Assembly (NCBI RefSeq): GCF_900111445.1
Contig: NZ_FOHE01000004.1
Location: 1 to 64,000, forward strand
DNA length: 64,000 bases
Source: Oceanobacillus limi
GTDB lineage: Bacteria; Bacillota; Bacilli; Bacillales; Amphibacillaceae
Direction: 5' to 3'
The position numbers and the translations under genes are program-made. How positions within the stretch are numbered: position 1 is the stretch's first letter; the number at the start of each line of letters is the position of its first letter. Of this stretch, positions 1-8,243 are shown in pieces. The notes beneath the pieces were generated by a model. It was given only the letters and a program-made list of their open reading frames with translations. It was not told where the DNA came from and made no database searches.

Positions 1-100
1 GCCGTGCCCGCGGAAAGCGACTGCCCGGATCGGAAATCACGTCGGTGATGCTGAAATAAACTCAACCTAAAGTTATGACGCATTATATACGTTATGCGCA
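1..100. repeat. Bacillaceae intergenic repeat remnant (left edge)
   Basis: The first 40 bases contain CCCGCGGAAAGCG, which I recognise as part of a GC-rich repeat scattered between genes in Bacillaceae chromosomes. Positions 63-99 match 8174-8210 at 32 of 37 bases in the same orientation, and the CCGCGGAAAGC core also recurs at about 8107. The element is cut by the window edge. No gene is visible here. Confidence 0.6.
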
Positions 101-115
101 ATTGGTATTGTTCCA

Positions 116-868
116 TTAATCATCGTCGTCATGGTCGATGGATATAACAAGAATTTCACCGGTATACGCATCAATCTCAAAGTCCGCTTCACCGGTTAAG
201 GTTTCAATTTCAATTTCATAAAGCAAACGACCATCATCTTCATCTAGTTCAACTTCTGTAACTGTACCAGGGAATTCTCCTAAAGCAATGCTTTTTGCAG
301 TTTCAATATCTATTTTCGCTTTGTTAGTAGTTTCCGCTTTACTTTCTTTACTTTTTTTCGTTTCGTGAGAATTGTTTTCCTTTTCATTTTGGGTTACCTG
401 ATTTTGGTCTGTAGACGAATCGTCATCCTCGGATTCATTAGTCTCTGGGTCAGCATTACTTTTTGTATTGTTATTGTTTCCATCCTCACTGTTTTCCGCT
501 TCGGACATATTCCCGGAATTTTCATCATCTGAACTTACATTCCCTTCAACTTCTGCTTCAAATTCCTTCTCCCCTTTTGCCATAAACACCTTCTCTTCTA
601 ATTTCAGCACTTCACCACTATTGCCATCAAACTTGATCTCGTACTTTTTATCATTGTTTTCCACTTCCACTTCATATACGGCCTTGTTTTGATCCTTTTC
701 TAATTCAATTTCTGTAATCGTTCCAGGGTATTGAGCCTTTACCATTAGACGAATATCCTCATGAGTCAAAGACGGGTCAGCATTAGCAGCGTTGGAATGA
801 AAGATTCCAAATCCTAATACAATAACTAGCGTTAAAGCACCAACTAAGATTAATAACTTTTTCTTCAC
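116..868 (-). CDS. membrane-anchored double PepSY-domain protein (YkoI/YkoJ-like)
   Basis: This 250-residue protein has an N-terminal hydrophobic anchor or signal (residues 5-25), a PepSY domain (about 35-91), a very acidic Asn/Asp/Glu/Ser-rich linker (about 92-183) and a second PepSY domain (about 186-244), ending in four or more Asp residues. Both PepSY copies share the pattern of PGT followed by T-E-(I/V)-E-L. I start it at GTG 868, since an AGGAGG lies 7 bases upstream; an ATG at 895 would place that site inside the gene. It follows a response regulator and a kinase on the same strand, the arrangement of ykoG-ykoH with PepSY genes in Bacillus subtilis. PepSY proteins are thought to inhibit proteases or sense the cell-surface state; a role as target or modulator of the kinase is inference. 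Confidence 0.8.
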   Translation of the reverse strand: MKKKLLILVGALTLVIVLGFGIFHSNAANADPSLTHEDIRLMVKAQYPGTITEIELEKDQNKAVYEVEVENNDKKYEIKFDGNSGEVLKLEEKVFMAKGEKEFEAEVEGNVSSDDENSGNMSEAENSEDGNNNNTKSNADPETNESEDDDSSTDQNQVTQNEKENNSHETKKSKESKAETTNKAKIDIETAKSIALGEFPGTVTEVELDEDDGRLLYEIEIETLTGEADFEIDAYTGEILVISIDHDDDD

Positions 869-1068
869 CTTTTTTCCTCCTTGTTTTAATGTCACTTACA
901 TTCTATCCTCGAGAAATGAAAGAATAATGTGAGTAAGATTAGAATTTCATTAGAATAGAATAAAGCAATCTTTAATCATTGGAGGCTTTCTTCCATCCCC
1001 ACCTATACTTCCTGATTACTTGCACTTCCCCAAGTGGGGCTTCCTCTTCCTTTTACATTCAGAAAAAC

Positions 1069-2403
1069 TTAGGAAAGTGGTAGCATAAAGGTAAACGTTG
1101 ACCCTTCTCCTAACTTACTTTCAACCTTCAGCTCTCCATTATGAGCATTTATTATTACTTTAGCAATTGCCAAACCCAGTCCAGTGCCTCCTGTATTCCT
1201 GCTTCTGGCTTTGTCCACACGATAAAACCTCTCAAAAATTAGCGATTGGTCACTTTCTAAAATACCATTACCATAATCCATTATTGATACGGCTACTTTA
1301 TTTCGATCGCAATGTACTTTAAGGTGTACTTCTTGCTCGCTATATTTTAAAGCATTATCTAATACTATATAAATAACTTGTTGAAGTTGGGCCTCATTTC
1401 CGACCACATGTAATTCTTGCTCAGAATTTTCTAGTGTTATCCTTCTGTCATAAACTTTTTTAAAAGCTTCAACTGTTTCTTTACATAGGTCGATTATATT
1501 AACACGCTCTTCGCGAGGTACTTCTTTGTTTTTTGCTAGTACCAACATTTGCTCCACTAGCTTATGCATACGGTCTGCTTCAGAGTTAATGGCTTCAACA
1601 GATTCCTTTATAATTTCAGGATTTTCTTGTCCACGTTTATCCACAAGTTGAGCATAACTTTTAATAATTGAAATAGGTGTCTTAAGTTCATGAGAAGCAT
1701 CGGAAACAAATATTTCTTGTTTCTCATAACTTTCTCTAAGCTGTTCAATCATGTCATTATATGCTTTTTCTAACTCATATATCTCATCTTTTGAACGATC
1801 TCTTACGTTGAGTTTCTCCCAATTTGTATGTTTCGTGTTTGCATTCATCGTATATATTAGTTCTTTAATTGGTTTTAATAAAAAGCGACTTAATACATTA
1901 CCCGCAATAATCGTTGGAACTAAAATTATAAGGGAAGCAATTCCGAGCACATACAATAGTACTTGCATGTTCTCGGAGTGCGTTTTTAGTTGTTTATAAA
2001 TCTGTAGTGTTACAATTCGCCCATCACTCCAAATAATTGGTCTAGAAATGGTAGCATACAAAGCTCCCCCATAGGAGATCGTTGAATGTGTTTCTTTCGC
2101 TAAAAATTCTCCGGGGAGATTAAAGTAATCCTTATCTTTTGAATGGACAAACATATCTCCTTCTTTTGGAATGATACGAATCATTCCATCGGTTGGCAGG
2201 TAAGCTTTTAGTAACTCATTACCATCTATATCGGGGTTAGCATTTAAGGACTCAACAATTGATGTCGTTTGCGTCTCTAACTCTTCTAACTCACTTTCTA
2301 TTGAAAGTTTATTAAACAAATAGTAAATGGAGCTATTTATTATTACTATTAATACAAGCATAAATAAGCTGGAAAACAACTGTATCTTAGTGTGTAACCT
2401 CAT
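1069..2403 (-). CDS. sensor histidine kinase (YkoH-like)
   Basis: A 444-residue kinase. It has a membrane helix at about 9-30, an extracytoplasmic region of about 115 residues, a second helix at about 148-170, a HAMP segment, a HisKA dimerisation domain with the phospho-acceptor His238 in a SHELKTP motif, and a C-terminal HATPase domain with N and G boxes (DYGNG, GGTGLGLAI). It senses an unknown surface signal and phosphorylates the adjacent regulator. Its start ATG overlaps the regulator stop by four bases (ATGA), so the two are translationally coupled. Pairing with a downstream PepSY gene supports the YkoGH group; the signal cannot be read from sequence. Confidence 0.92.
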   Translation of the reverse strand: MRLHTKIQLFSSLFMLVLIVIINSSIYYLFNKLSIESELEELETQTTSIVESLNANPDIDGNELLKAYLPTDGMIRIIPKEGDMFVHSKDKDYFNLPGEFLAKETHSTISYGGALYATISRPIIWSDGRIVTLQIYKQLKTHSENMQVLLYVLGIASLIILVPTIIAGNVLSRFLLKPIKELIYTMNANTKHTNWEKLNVRDRSKDEIYELEKAYNDMIEQLRESYEKQEIFVSDASHELKTPISIIKSYAQLVDKRGQENPEIIKESVEAINSEADRMHKLVEQMLVLAKNKEVPREERVNIIDLCKETVEAFKKVYDRRITLENSEQELHVVGNEAQLQQVIYIVLDNALKYSEQEVHLKVHCDRNKVAVSIMDYGNGILESDQSLIFERFYRVDKARSRNTGGTGLGLAIAKVIINAHNGELKVESKLGEGSTFTFMLPLS

Positions 2404-3089
2404 TTTCCCTTATCCTTTATTGTGTACCCAACTCCACGTACCGTTTGAATATATGCTTTATCAAAGCCCTTATCTACTTTTTGCCGTAGATAGCGGACAT
2501 AGACATCCACAACATTTGTTTCCCCACTATAATCATAGCCCCATACAACTTCGATTAACCTGTCCCTCGTTAGAACAATGTTTTTATTCCTTAGTAGGCA
2601 AACTAATAAATCGTATTCACGAGGGGTTAAGTCAATTGATTTGTTTCCTCTTCTGACTTCACGCGTGTTCAAATCTAGGTAGAGATCTCCTATGGAGAGG
2701 TGATCTTCGTTATTATTTTGGGAAGGCTTACGTAGGTGTACACGAATACGGGCAAGTAATTCCTCCAGCTGAAATGGTTTTGTGACATAATCATTTGCAC
2801 CTAAATCTAGTCCACTTACTTTATCATGAACTTGATCCCTCGCTGTTAATAGGATGATTGGTGTTATGTCGTCTTTCTTCCTAACACGTCGCAATAACTC
2901 CAAGCCACTTAACTTCGGTAACATGATATCCAATAACACCAAATCCCATTGCCTTTCTTGTATTAACCGTAAAGCCTCCACTCCATCTGGAGCAACTTTT
3001 GTTTGATAACTTTCATATTGCAGTTCCAATTCTAATACTCTACTTAATTTGGTTTCATCCTCGACAATTAATATTGAAGGTTGTTCCAT
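2400..3089 (-). CDS. OmpR-family response regulator (YkoG-like)
   Basis: A 229-residue regulator with a receiver domain (phospho-acceptor Asp54 in a DIMLP motif, Lys in the TKPF motif) and a C-terminal winged helix typical of OmpR/PhoB proteins (TPREYDLL, RQKVDKG, VRGVGY). I use ATG 3089 because a purine-rich GGGGGGAGGG precedes it; an upstream in-frame start at 3173 would add 28 atypical residues. It is the first gene of a three-gene minus-strand group, regulator-kinase-PepSY protein. About 150 bases separate it from a divergent gene, so both promoters must lie there. Confidence 0.93.
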   Translation of the reverse strand: MEQPSILIVEDETKLSRVLELELQYESYQTKVAPDGVEALRLIQERQWDLVLLDIMLPKLSGLELLRRVRKKDDITPIILLTARDQVHDKVSGLDLGANDYVTKPFQLEELLARIRVHLRKPSQNNNEDHLSIGDLYLDLNTREVRRGNKSIDLTPREYDLLVCLLRNKNIVLTRDRLIEVVWGYDYSGETNVVDVYVRYLRQKVDKGFDKAYIQTVRGVGYTIKDKGK

Positions 3090-3243
3090 GCCTTTCCCTC
3101 CCCCCTTATCTACCCTTGTAATATAACAAATTTTCTGTAAAATGTAATTAAAATTAAATACATAATCAAACATTTTGCAAATATGATGTCAAAAAGTAGA
3201 TAATAGTATATATCAATCGGTGAACCATGAAAGGAGTGAAATA

Positions 3244-3897
3244 ATGCTAGCACTAGATCACATCGTTCTTGCAGGAGAAAACATTGAAGAGTCTAGTACA
3301 AAATATGGTCGCAAATTTGCAATCAAAGCCATTAAAGGCGGAGAACATGAAGAGTGGGGAACGTATAACTATTTGGCGTATTTTTCCAATGAAAGTTATA
3401 TTGAGTGGCTAGGTATCCAAGATTATGAAAAAGCAAATACGAGCAATAACCCACTTATTCAACATTTAGTACACAATTTAGATAAGCAAATCGTCGGTCC
3501 ATTTCAATTTGCGTTACGAACCAATGAAATGGATCATTATATAGATCATTTTAATGCAAAAAATATTCCGTTTAAAGGTCCCTTTTTCGGTCAGAGGGAA
3601 CGACCAGATGGTACGAACCTAACTTGGAGAATGTTATTTCCATCCTATGATTATACGAGAGAAATGCTACCTTTTTTAATTGAATGGGGTTCTAGCATAG
3701 GTTCTAAAGGGCCTAGTGTAGATAGCTTATCAAATCCACAGGCTATTATGAAGATCAATTACGGTGGCATAGATAGAGAAAAATTTGAACATATATATCA
3801 ACTGAAGCCTAAGCGTTTACTAAAAAAACAATTTGCATTACAAAACTCAACGATTATTTTTAATGAAAAGAATAACTTTACGTTTGATTTAGTCTAA
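3244..3897 (+). CDS. VOC/glyoxalase-like domain protein
   Basis: A 217-residue soluble protein opening with LALDHIVL, the typical first strand of a vicinal-oxygen-chelate (glyoxalase-like) fold, followed by FGQRERPDG and WRMLFPS segments as in the glyoxalase-like group that precedes an FLIEW motif. I start at ATG 3244 after AAAGGAG; the GTG at 3220 lies upstream of that site. Substrate is unknown. It is monocistronic: divergent from the ykoG-like gene and closed by a strong bidirectional hairpin. Confidence 0.75.
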   Translation: MLALDHIVLAGENIEESSTKYGRKFAIKAIKGGEHEEWGTYNYLAYFSNESYIEWLGIQDYEKANTSNNPLIQHLVHNLDKQIVGPFQFALRTNEMDHYIDHFNAKNIPFKGPFFGQRERPDGTNLTWRMLFPSYDYTREMLPFLIEWGSSIGSKGPSVDSLSNPQAIMKINYGGIDREKFEHIYQLKPKRLLKKQFALQNSTIIFNEKNNFTFDLV

Positions 3898-3900
3898 AGA

Positions 3901-3932
3901 AAAACACTCTCCGATCGGAGAGTGTTTTTTTT
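3901..3932. terminator. bidirectional rho-independent terminator
   Basis: A perfect inverted repeat of about 14 bp per arm (ACACTCTCCGATCGGAGAGTGT core) flanked by A and T runs. It sits between the convergent glyoxalase-like and thioredoxin-like genes and can serve both. Confidence 0.9.
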
Positions 3933-3941
3933 AACAAAGCT

Positions 3942-4262
3942 TTATCCAAGTTGTTGATGCAGAAATTCCGTAACAGACTCAGGTGTTTTGGTATAGGCAC
4001 TGTGTTGATGAGCTTTTTTCTCTCCGTTTTGGAAGATTAAAATACTAGGAATCCCCATCACTTCATACTTTTGAGCAATCCCCTCAATTTCATCACTATT
4101 CACTTCATACCATTTATAATTATTAAACTCCTCTAGAATCCCATCTATAAACATATCCATACGCTTACAATCTGGACACCAATCGGCAAAGAATTTTACA
4201 ATTACAGGTTCATTGCTTGCGATTACTTCATTAAATTGTTCCTCTGTTTGTATATGTTCCAT
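3942..4262 (-). CDS. thioredoxin-family protein with CPDC active site
   Basis: A 106-residue, single thioredoxin-fold protein. The active site is WCPDC (Cys29 and Cys32) instead of the canonical WCGPC, with a cis-proline in GIPS further on. The start is ATG 4262 after AAGGGAG; the upstream in-frame GTG at 4280 lies before that site. The size and CPDC-type motif resemble the Bacillus YtpP-like thioredoxins, whose redox partner is not well defined. It is cytoplasmic (no signal) and apparently monocistronic. Confidence 0.88.
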   Translation of the reverse strand: MEHIQTEEQFNEVIASNEPVIVKFFADWCPDCKRMDMFIDGILEEFNNYKWYEVNSDEIEGIAQKYEVMGIPSILIFQNGEKKAHQHSAYTKTPESVTEFLHQQLG

Positions 4263-4331
4263 TACGATTACTCCCTTCACTAGGTTTATGCCTATTGTAA
4301 CGATTTTAAAACTGTTTGTCTTATAGTATGC

Positions 4332-5147
4332 TTATTCTTTGTATTCCACTCTGCCCAGAATATATGCTACCAGGAGACCAACTGCAAACGTAACAACACT
4401 TAAAGTCCCTAATCCCACACTTTCTGGCCAGCCTGGAAACACGACAAGGATAGAACCAATTACAAGTCCTATAATAACTGCAAACGTTCCTGTGTGAAAG
4501 TAAGTTAAAAAATAATTGATAATCTTACTCATAGAAACAATACCAATAACGATTCCAACACCTACTACAGCAATAATATCAAATTGTAAATTACTAATTG
4601 CTCCAATAATCGTATAGTAAACACCGATAACCATTAATATAAAGGATCCACTAATTCCCGGTAATATCATCGCGGCACTTGCAATAAACCCAGAGAAAAA
4701 CAGCAGAATATATGTCGAAATAGAAATTGTCTCAATAACTGTTTCATCCGCTTCTTGCAAGAAAACCATGGAACTAACTAGCAAAGCCCCCAATAAAACC
4801 AATCCTATGTGTTGGAGCTTAAATTTAGTTTTTGCATCCGCTTGATGAAACAGGTTAGGAAGAATACCAATAATTAATCCTAAAAAGAAAAATTGAGTTG
4901 GTCCTGGATAATAATCAAATAACCATTCAATCAACTTGGCTAATGAAAATACGGCTATAATTACTCCTAATCCTAAGGGAATTAAAAATCCTAAATGTTT
5001 TCTCCATTCTTTACTCATTAAGCCGTTTATAGCAGCAATGAGACGATCGTATATCCCTAGTAATACAGCTATTGTTCCACCACTAACACCAGGAATAACA
5101 TCGCTTGCCCCCATCATCATACCACGGTAGATATTTTTCCATTCCAT
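4332..5147 (-). CDS. popT: DUF368 family membrane protein, undecaprenyl-phosphate translocase PopT
   Basis: A 271-residue polytopic membrane protein. It has the two signature half-repeats of DUF368: DVIPGVSGGT near the N-terminus and AAMILPGISGS in the second half, each followed by a hydrophobic segment. DUF368 proteins (PopT) were shown to return undecaprenyl phosphate, the peptidoglycan and teichoic-acid lipid carrier, across the cytoplasmic membrane. I start at ATG 5147 after AAAGGAGAC; the open frame extends upstream to 5276 without a matching site. It stands alone on the minus strand, divergent from a PadR gene. Confidence 0.88.
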   Translation of the reverse strand: MEWKNIYRGMMMGASDVIPGVSGGTIAVLLGIYDRLIAAINGLMSKEWRKHLGFLIPLGLGVIIAVFSLAKLIEWLFDYYPGPTQFFFLGLIIGILPNLFHQADAKTKFKLQHIGLVLLGALLVSSMVFLQEADETVIETISISTYILLFFSGFIASAAMILPGISGSFILMVIGVYYTIIGAISNLQFDIIAVVGVGIVIGIVSMSKIINYFLTYFHTGTFAVIIGLVIGSILVVFPGWPESVGLGTLSVVTFAVGLLVAYILGRVEYKE

Positions 5148-5306
5148 GCATCCTGTCTCCTTTGTCCCAATCACTAATACTTTATATATTATCAAAAAAC
5201 ACTTGCATTTTATAGAAAAAGTTTTATAATAAACGTAAGCTATTTTGCATTGCAAGGTAGTTGTTTCTTTACGCAAGTATATTGTATAACAAGGTAGGTT
5301 ATTTAT

Positions 5307-5636
5307 GTGTCATTGCGAAGTCAATTACTGAAGGGGACTTTAGAAGGTTGTATTTTAAGTCTCATTAATCAACAACCAACATATGGATATGAGCTGTCTC
5401 TACGTCTACAGGAACATGGATTAACGGACGTAAGCGAGGGATCTATTTATCCCATCTTACTCCGCTTACAAAAAGAAAAACTGGTGGTTGGTACGCTTAA
5501 AAAGTCTCCTTCTGGACCGAAACGAAAATATTATCAGTTAACGGATGCTGGAACAAAAGCCTTAAATGAGTTTATTCAACAATGGAATTCGATTAAACCA
5601 CCAGTAGACAGGATTATTGAAAAAGGAGAAATGTAG
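5307..5636 (+). CDS. PadR-family transcriptional regulator
   Basis: A 109-residue winged-helix protein with the PadR pattern: YGYELSLRL, SEGSIYPIL as recognition helix region, then a wing containing GPKRKYY, and a short C-terminal helix. It starts at GTG 5307 behind AAGGTAGG. The next gene begins one base after its stop, so the pair is a transcription unit. PadR regulators usually repress a linked membrane or transport gene and themselves; the linked DUF1129-like gene is the likely target (inference). Confidence 0.9.
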   Translation: MSLRSQLLKGTLEGCILSLINQQPTYGYELSLRLQEHGLTDVSEGSIYPILLRLQKEKLVVGTLKKSPSGPKRKYYQLTDAGTKALNEFIQQWNSIKPPVDRIIEKGEM

Positions 5637-5637
5637 T

Positions 5638-6324
5638 TTGGAACCTAAAGAGATTATTGAATGGAATAATAAGAAACGTGAAGAATTAACAGAACACAAT
5701 CAGAAAATATATGAAGAAATGCTAATATACATTCGGGCTGGATCCAACAAATCCGAACAACAAACCGAAGAAGTACTTCTCGAATTATTAGAGCATTTGC
5801 TCGACGCACAAAAAGAAGGGAAATCAGCAGAAGAAATATTTGGAAGTGATTTCAAGGCATATTGTGATGACATTATTAAAGAAATCCCTGGAGAAAAGAA
5901 AAAGAAGAAATTAGGCTTCGGAATTTATATTGCCCTAAAATATTTAGCTATAATTAGCGGGGTTACTGGGGTTTTAGGCTTTGCTTTATCAAACTTCTTT
6001 GAAATAGGATCAGGTGAATTTACCTTTACACCTCTATCAGGGACTCTTATAATTGCCCTTTACCTAGCTTTGTTATTTCTATTTATCAAAATCGCACTAA
6101 AGTGGATACAAATGACGTCATTTTCCAAGAAAAAGAAATGGATAGAATTTGTACAGCTATGGCTGTTTTGTTCACTTTATTTTGGTCTTTTTTATCTCAT
6201 TCCAAAATTAATTCCATCCATCGGACCAAAAATATCAGTACCTGTTATAGGCTTGGGAGTTCTCGGCGTAGTTATTTATATCATAACAATTCCAATCGGT
6301 AGAAAATACGGCTATACCAACTAG
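5638..6324 (+). CDS. DUF1129-like membrane protein paired with PadR
   Basis: A 228-residue protein: an N-terminal cytoplasmic helical region (about 1-95) with a conserved-looking LLEHLLDAQKEGKSAEEIFG segment, then about four membrane helices and a short Lys/Tyr tail. This layout matches the DUF1129 family found next to PadR regulators in Firmicutes. I choose TTG 5638, since AAAGGAG lies nine bases upstream; an in-frame TTG at 5617 would place that site inside the gene. Function is unknown. Confidence 0.75.
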   Translation: MEPKEIIEWNNKKREELTEHNQKIYEEMLIYIRAGSNKSEQQTEEVLLELLEHLLDAQKEGKSAEEIFGSDFKAYCDDIIKEIPGEKKKKKLGFGIYIALKYLAIISGVTGVLGFALSNFFEIGSGEFTFTPLSGTLIIALYLALLFLFIKIALKWIQMTSFSKKKKWIEFVQLWLFCSLYFGLFYLIPKLIPSIGPKISVPVIGLGVLGVVIYIITIPIGRKYGYTN

Positions 6325-6357
6325 ACAAGGTGCTCATCTAATGAGCACCTTGTCTAG
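6321..6357. terminator. convergent-gene hairpin
   Basis: A perfect 17-bp stem (CTAGACAAGGTGCTCAT and its complement) with a three-base loop. It overlaps the stop codons of the DUF1129-like gene (+) and the capA-like gene (-). T-runs on either side are short. Confidence 0.75.
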
Positions 6358-7522
6358 TACTTTTCCAAAAACTCTAATTCTGGTAACCACCTTGACATAT
6401 GATCCTTGATTTCTTGATAGTGTTTTGTTGCATTGGCTAAATCTTCTTCCGTTAATTGATGCATCGGAATTACTTCGAAGTCTCTATTGTTATTATATTT
6501 TACATAGGTGGGTACAAATTGTGGTGTATGTACGTCAATAACTTTCTCCCCTTGCTTTACAGTCTTTGAAACAGAGAAAGACAAAACGCCCCTATTCGAC
6601 GATAAAATTCATCTTGGCCAGATAAAAAATTACCTAATGAATAAGCCACAAGTGTTTCATTCCCATTTTCTCCGGTGACCCTTTCCAATGGCTGCAATAC
6701 ATGTGGATGATGCCCTAAGACAACATGGACTCCTTGGTCAGCTGCAAACTGTACAAGATCCTTCTGTTCTTGACTCGGCATTCGTTCGTATTCATTTCCA
6801 AAATGAAGACTTAGTACCACAACATCTGCTTTATCCTTTGCTTCCGCTATCTCCATCGCAATTAATTCACGGTCAATTATATTTACTAAATAATCTTTCC
6901 CAACTGGAACTGGGATTCCATTGGTTCCATATGTATAGGATAAAAATGCTACAGATATACCTTCATCCGTTTCCATGACTCGTATGTTTTCGCGGTCCTT
7001 TTCATCTTTGTAGGCACCAGTATACATCATATCAATTTGTTCCCAGTGTTCAATAGCCCGCTGAATCGCTTCTTCTCCACGATCTAATGTATGGTTATTA
7101 GCCAAGGAAACTACATTTACTCCAGCCCACTTTAATGCATCCCCTACTTCAGTAGGACTATTAAATTGAGGATAGGATGACAAACCTAATTTTTCGCCTC
7201 CAATCATTGTTTCTTGATTGGCAATTGAAATTGTTGAATGATTCAAATACGGCTTTACCCGCTTCAGCATTGGTGTAAAATCATATCCACCTTCCACTTT
7301 AGCATCATTGTATACCGGTCGATGAATTAACAAATCTCCAATTGCTGAAATAGTTATCTCTTGCTTGAAATTCAATGCTTGTTTGCTATCACTAATTTCA
7401 AGCTTTTTTAGGGAATGATTTATCCCCTCGCGTTGTTGCTCTGAATTGCTTCCGTTGGTCCATGTGCAAGCTGCTAGTAAGATACTCATGCACAAAAATA
7501 TTACTAATTTACCCCATTTCAT
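6354..7522 (-). pseudogene. CapA-family (PGA_cap) lipoprotein, frameshifted
   Basis: The upstream reading frame (from ATG 7522, behind AAAGGAG) encodes a lipoprotein with an LAAC lipobox at about residue 20. It carries a metallophosphatase-like PGA_cap domain with GDLLIH, ANNHTLDRG, HFGNEY and GHHPHVLQP motifs, reaching SLGNFLSGQDEFYRRIG. The frame then runs into a short out-of-frame tail and stops. The family's normal C-terminus (SFSVSKTVKQGEK through FVPTYVK) continues in another frame to a stop at 6354. The shift falls in a run of four C (plus strand 6589-6592); a fifth would restore one continuous protein of about 389 residues. CapA/YwtB-like proteins act in polyglutamate or surface-polymer biology. 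It could be a real pseudogene, a phase-variable tract or a sequencing error. Confidence 0.85.
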
Positions 7523-8243
7523 AAATAGCCGCTCCTTTAATTCTCTTGTCTTTATCATACCACATCAATCGACAATTATTTTAGCGGGATTAGCTATTCG
7601 ATTTTCTATTTGGTTAATAGTTATTTATATTCATTTTATTATCAAGAAACTAATCATATAGAAATCAACTTATTTCTTAGCAAGCAAACTTTCCCCCAAT
7701 ACTTTTTATTGCATATATAATATTGAACGGTAGATGTATTATGCGAAATAACTAAAAAATTGGCATTCAAATATTAAGTTGATAGGCAAAATTAAACCGT
7801 CAATGAGAAAATAGCAAGATCCATCTATCCATTATTGCGGCCAAATAGTAGAAGACCGCTCCTCATCAATTATGAAGTGGAACCTCATTCCGCTAAATGG
7901 CTGATATCATTCATTTGGAAAATGGTTTTGGTTCCTCATTCCTTTATTCACCTATATTTAGTATAATTTACACTGAATTATGGCTAATAGAGGAACGAGG
8001 ATCCTCATACACCTAGTTTGGGAGGTATTTTGTGATTTAGCGGAACCACGATCCTCGTCAATGACGAAGTGGAACCTCATTCCTTTAAATAATGGCTCAG
8101 GCAATCCGCGGAAAGCAAAGTATTCTGTCGTAGCGTTTTTTATACCGTTAATAAGCGAAAAATTAGTAATAACCAACATAAAGTTATGACACATTATATC
8201 CATTATCCGCATATTTCTAAATAAAACAGCGCCATATTTTCAC
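7523..8243. repeat. gene-free patch with degenerate GGAACC-type repeats
   Basis: No credible gene lies in these 721 bases. Two direct copies of a roughly 42-base unit sit at 7862-7902 and 8054-8097; both contain GAAGTGGAACCTCATTCC followed by TAAAT and ATGGCT. Related fragments (GGTTCCTCATTCC, GGAACGAGGATCCTC) lie between them. Positions 8035-8075 match the reverse complement of 31111-31151 at 37 of 41 bases. Positions 8174-8210 match the left edge of the window. The patch looks like an accumulation of small mobile or REP-like elements; open frames inside it lack ribosome sites. Confidence 0.75.

Noticed and set aside
1015-1060. CCCCAAGTGGGG after the YkoH-like kinase as a terminator
   Set aside because: The stem is five bases with a two-base loop and there is no T-run, so the PepSY gene probably is co-transcribed.
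6557-6610. Programmed ribosomal frameshifting in the capA-like gene
   Set aside because: The site lacks a slippery heptamer of the usual type and a clear downstream stimulatory structure, so a simple one-base loss is more likely.
7958-8212. Open frames on both strands in the gene-free patch before the thiolase gene
   Set aside because: They overlap the repeat copies, lack ribosome sites and show no domain or membrane pattern.
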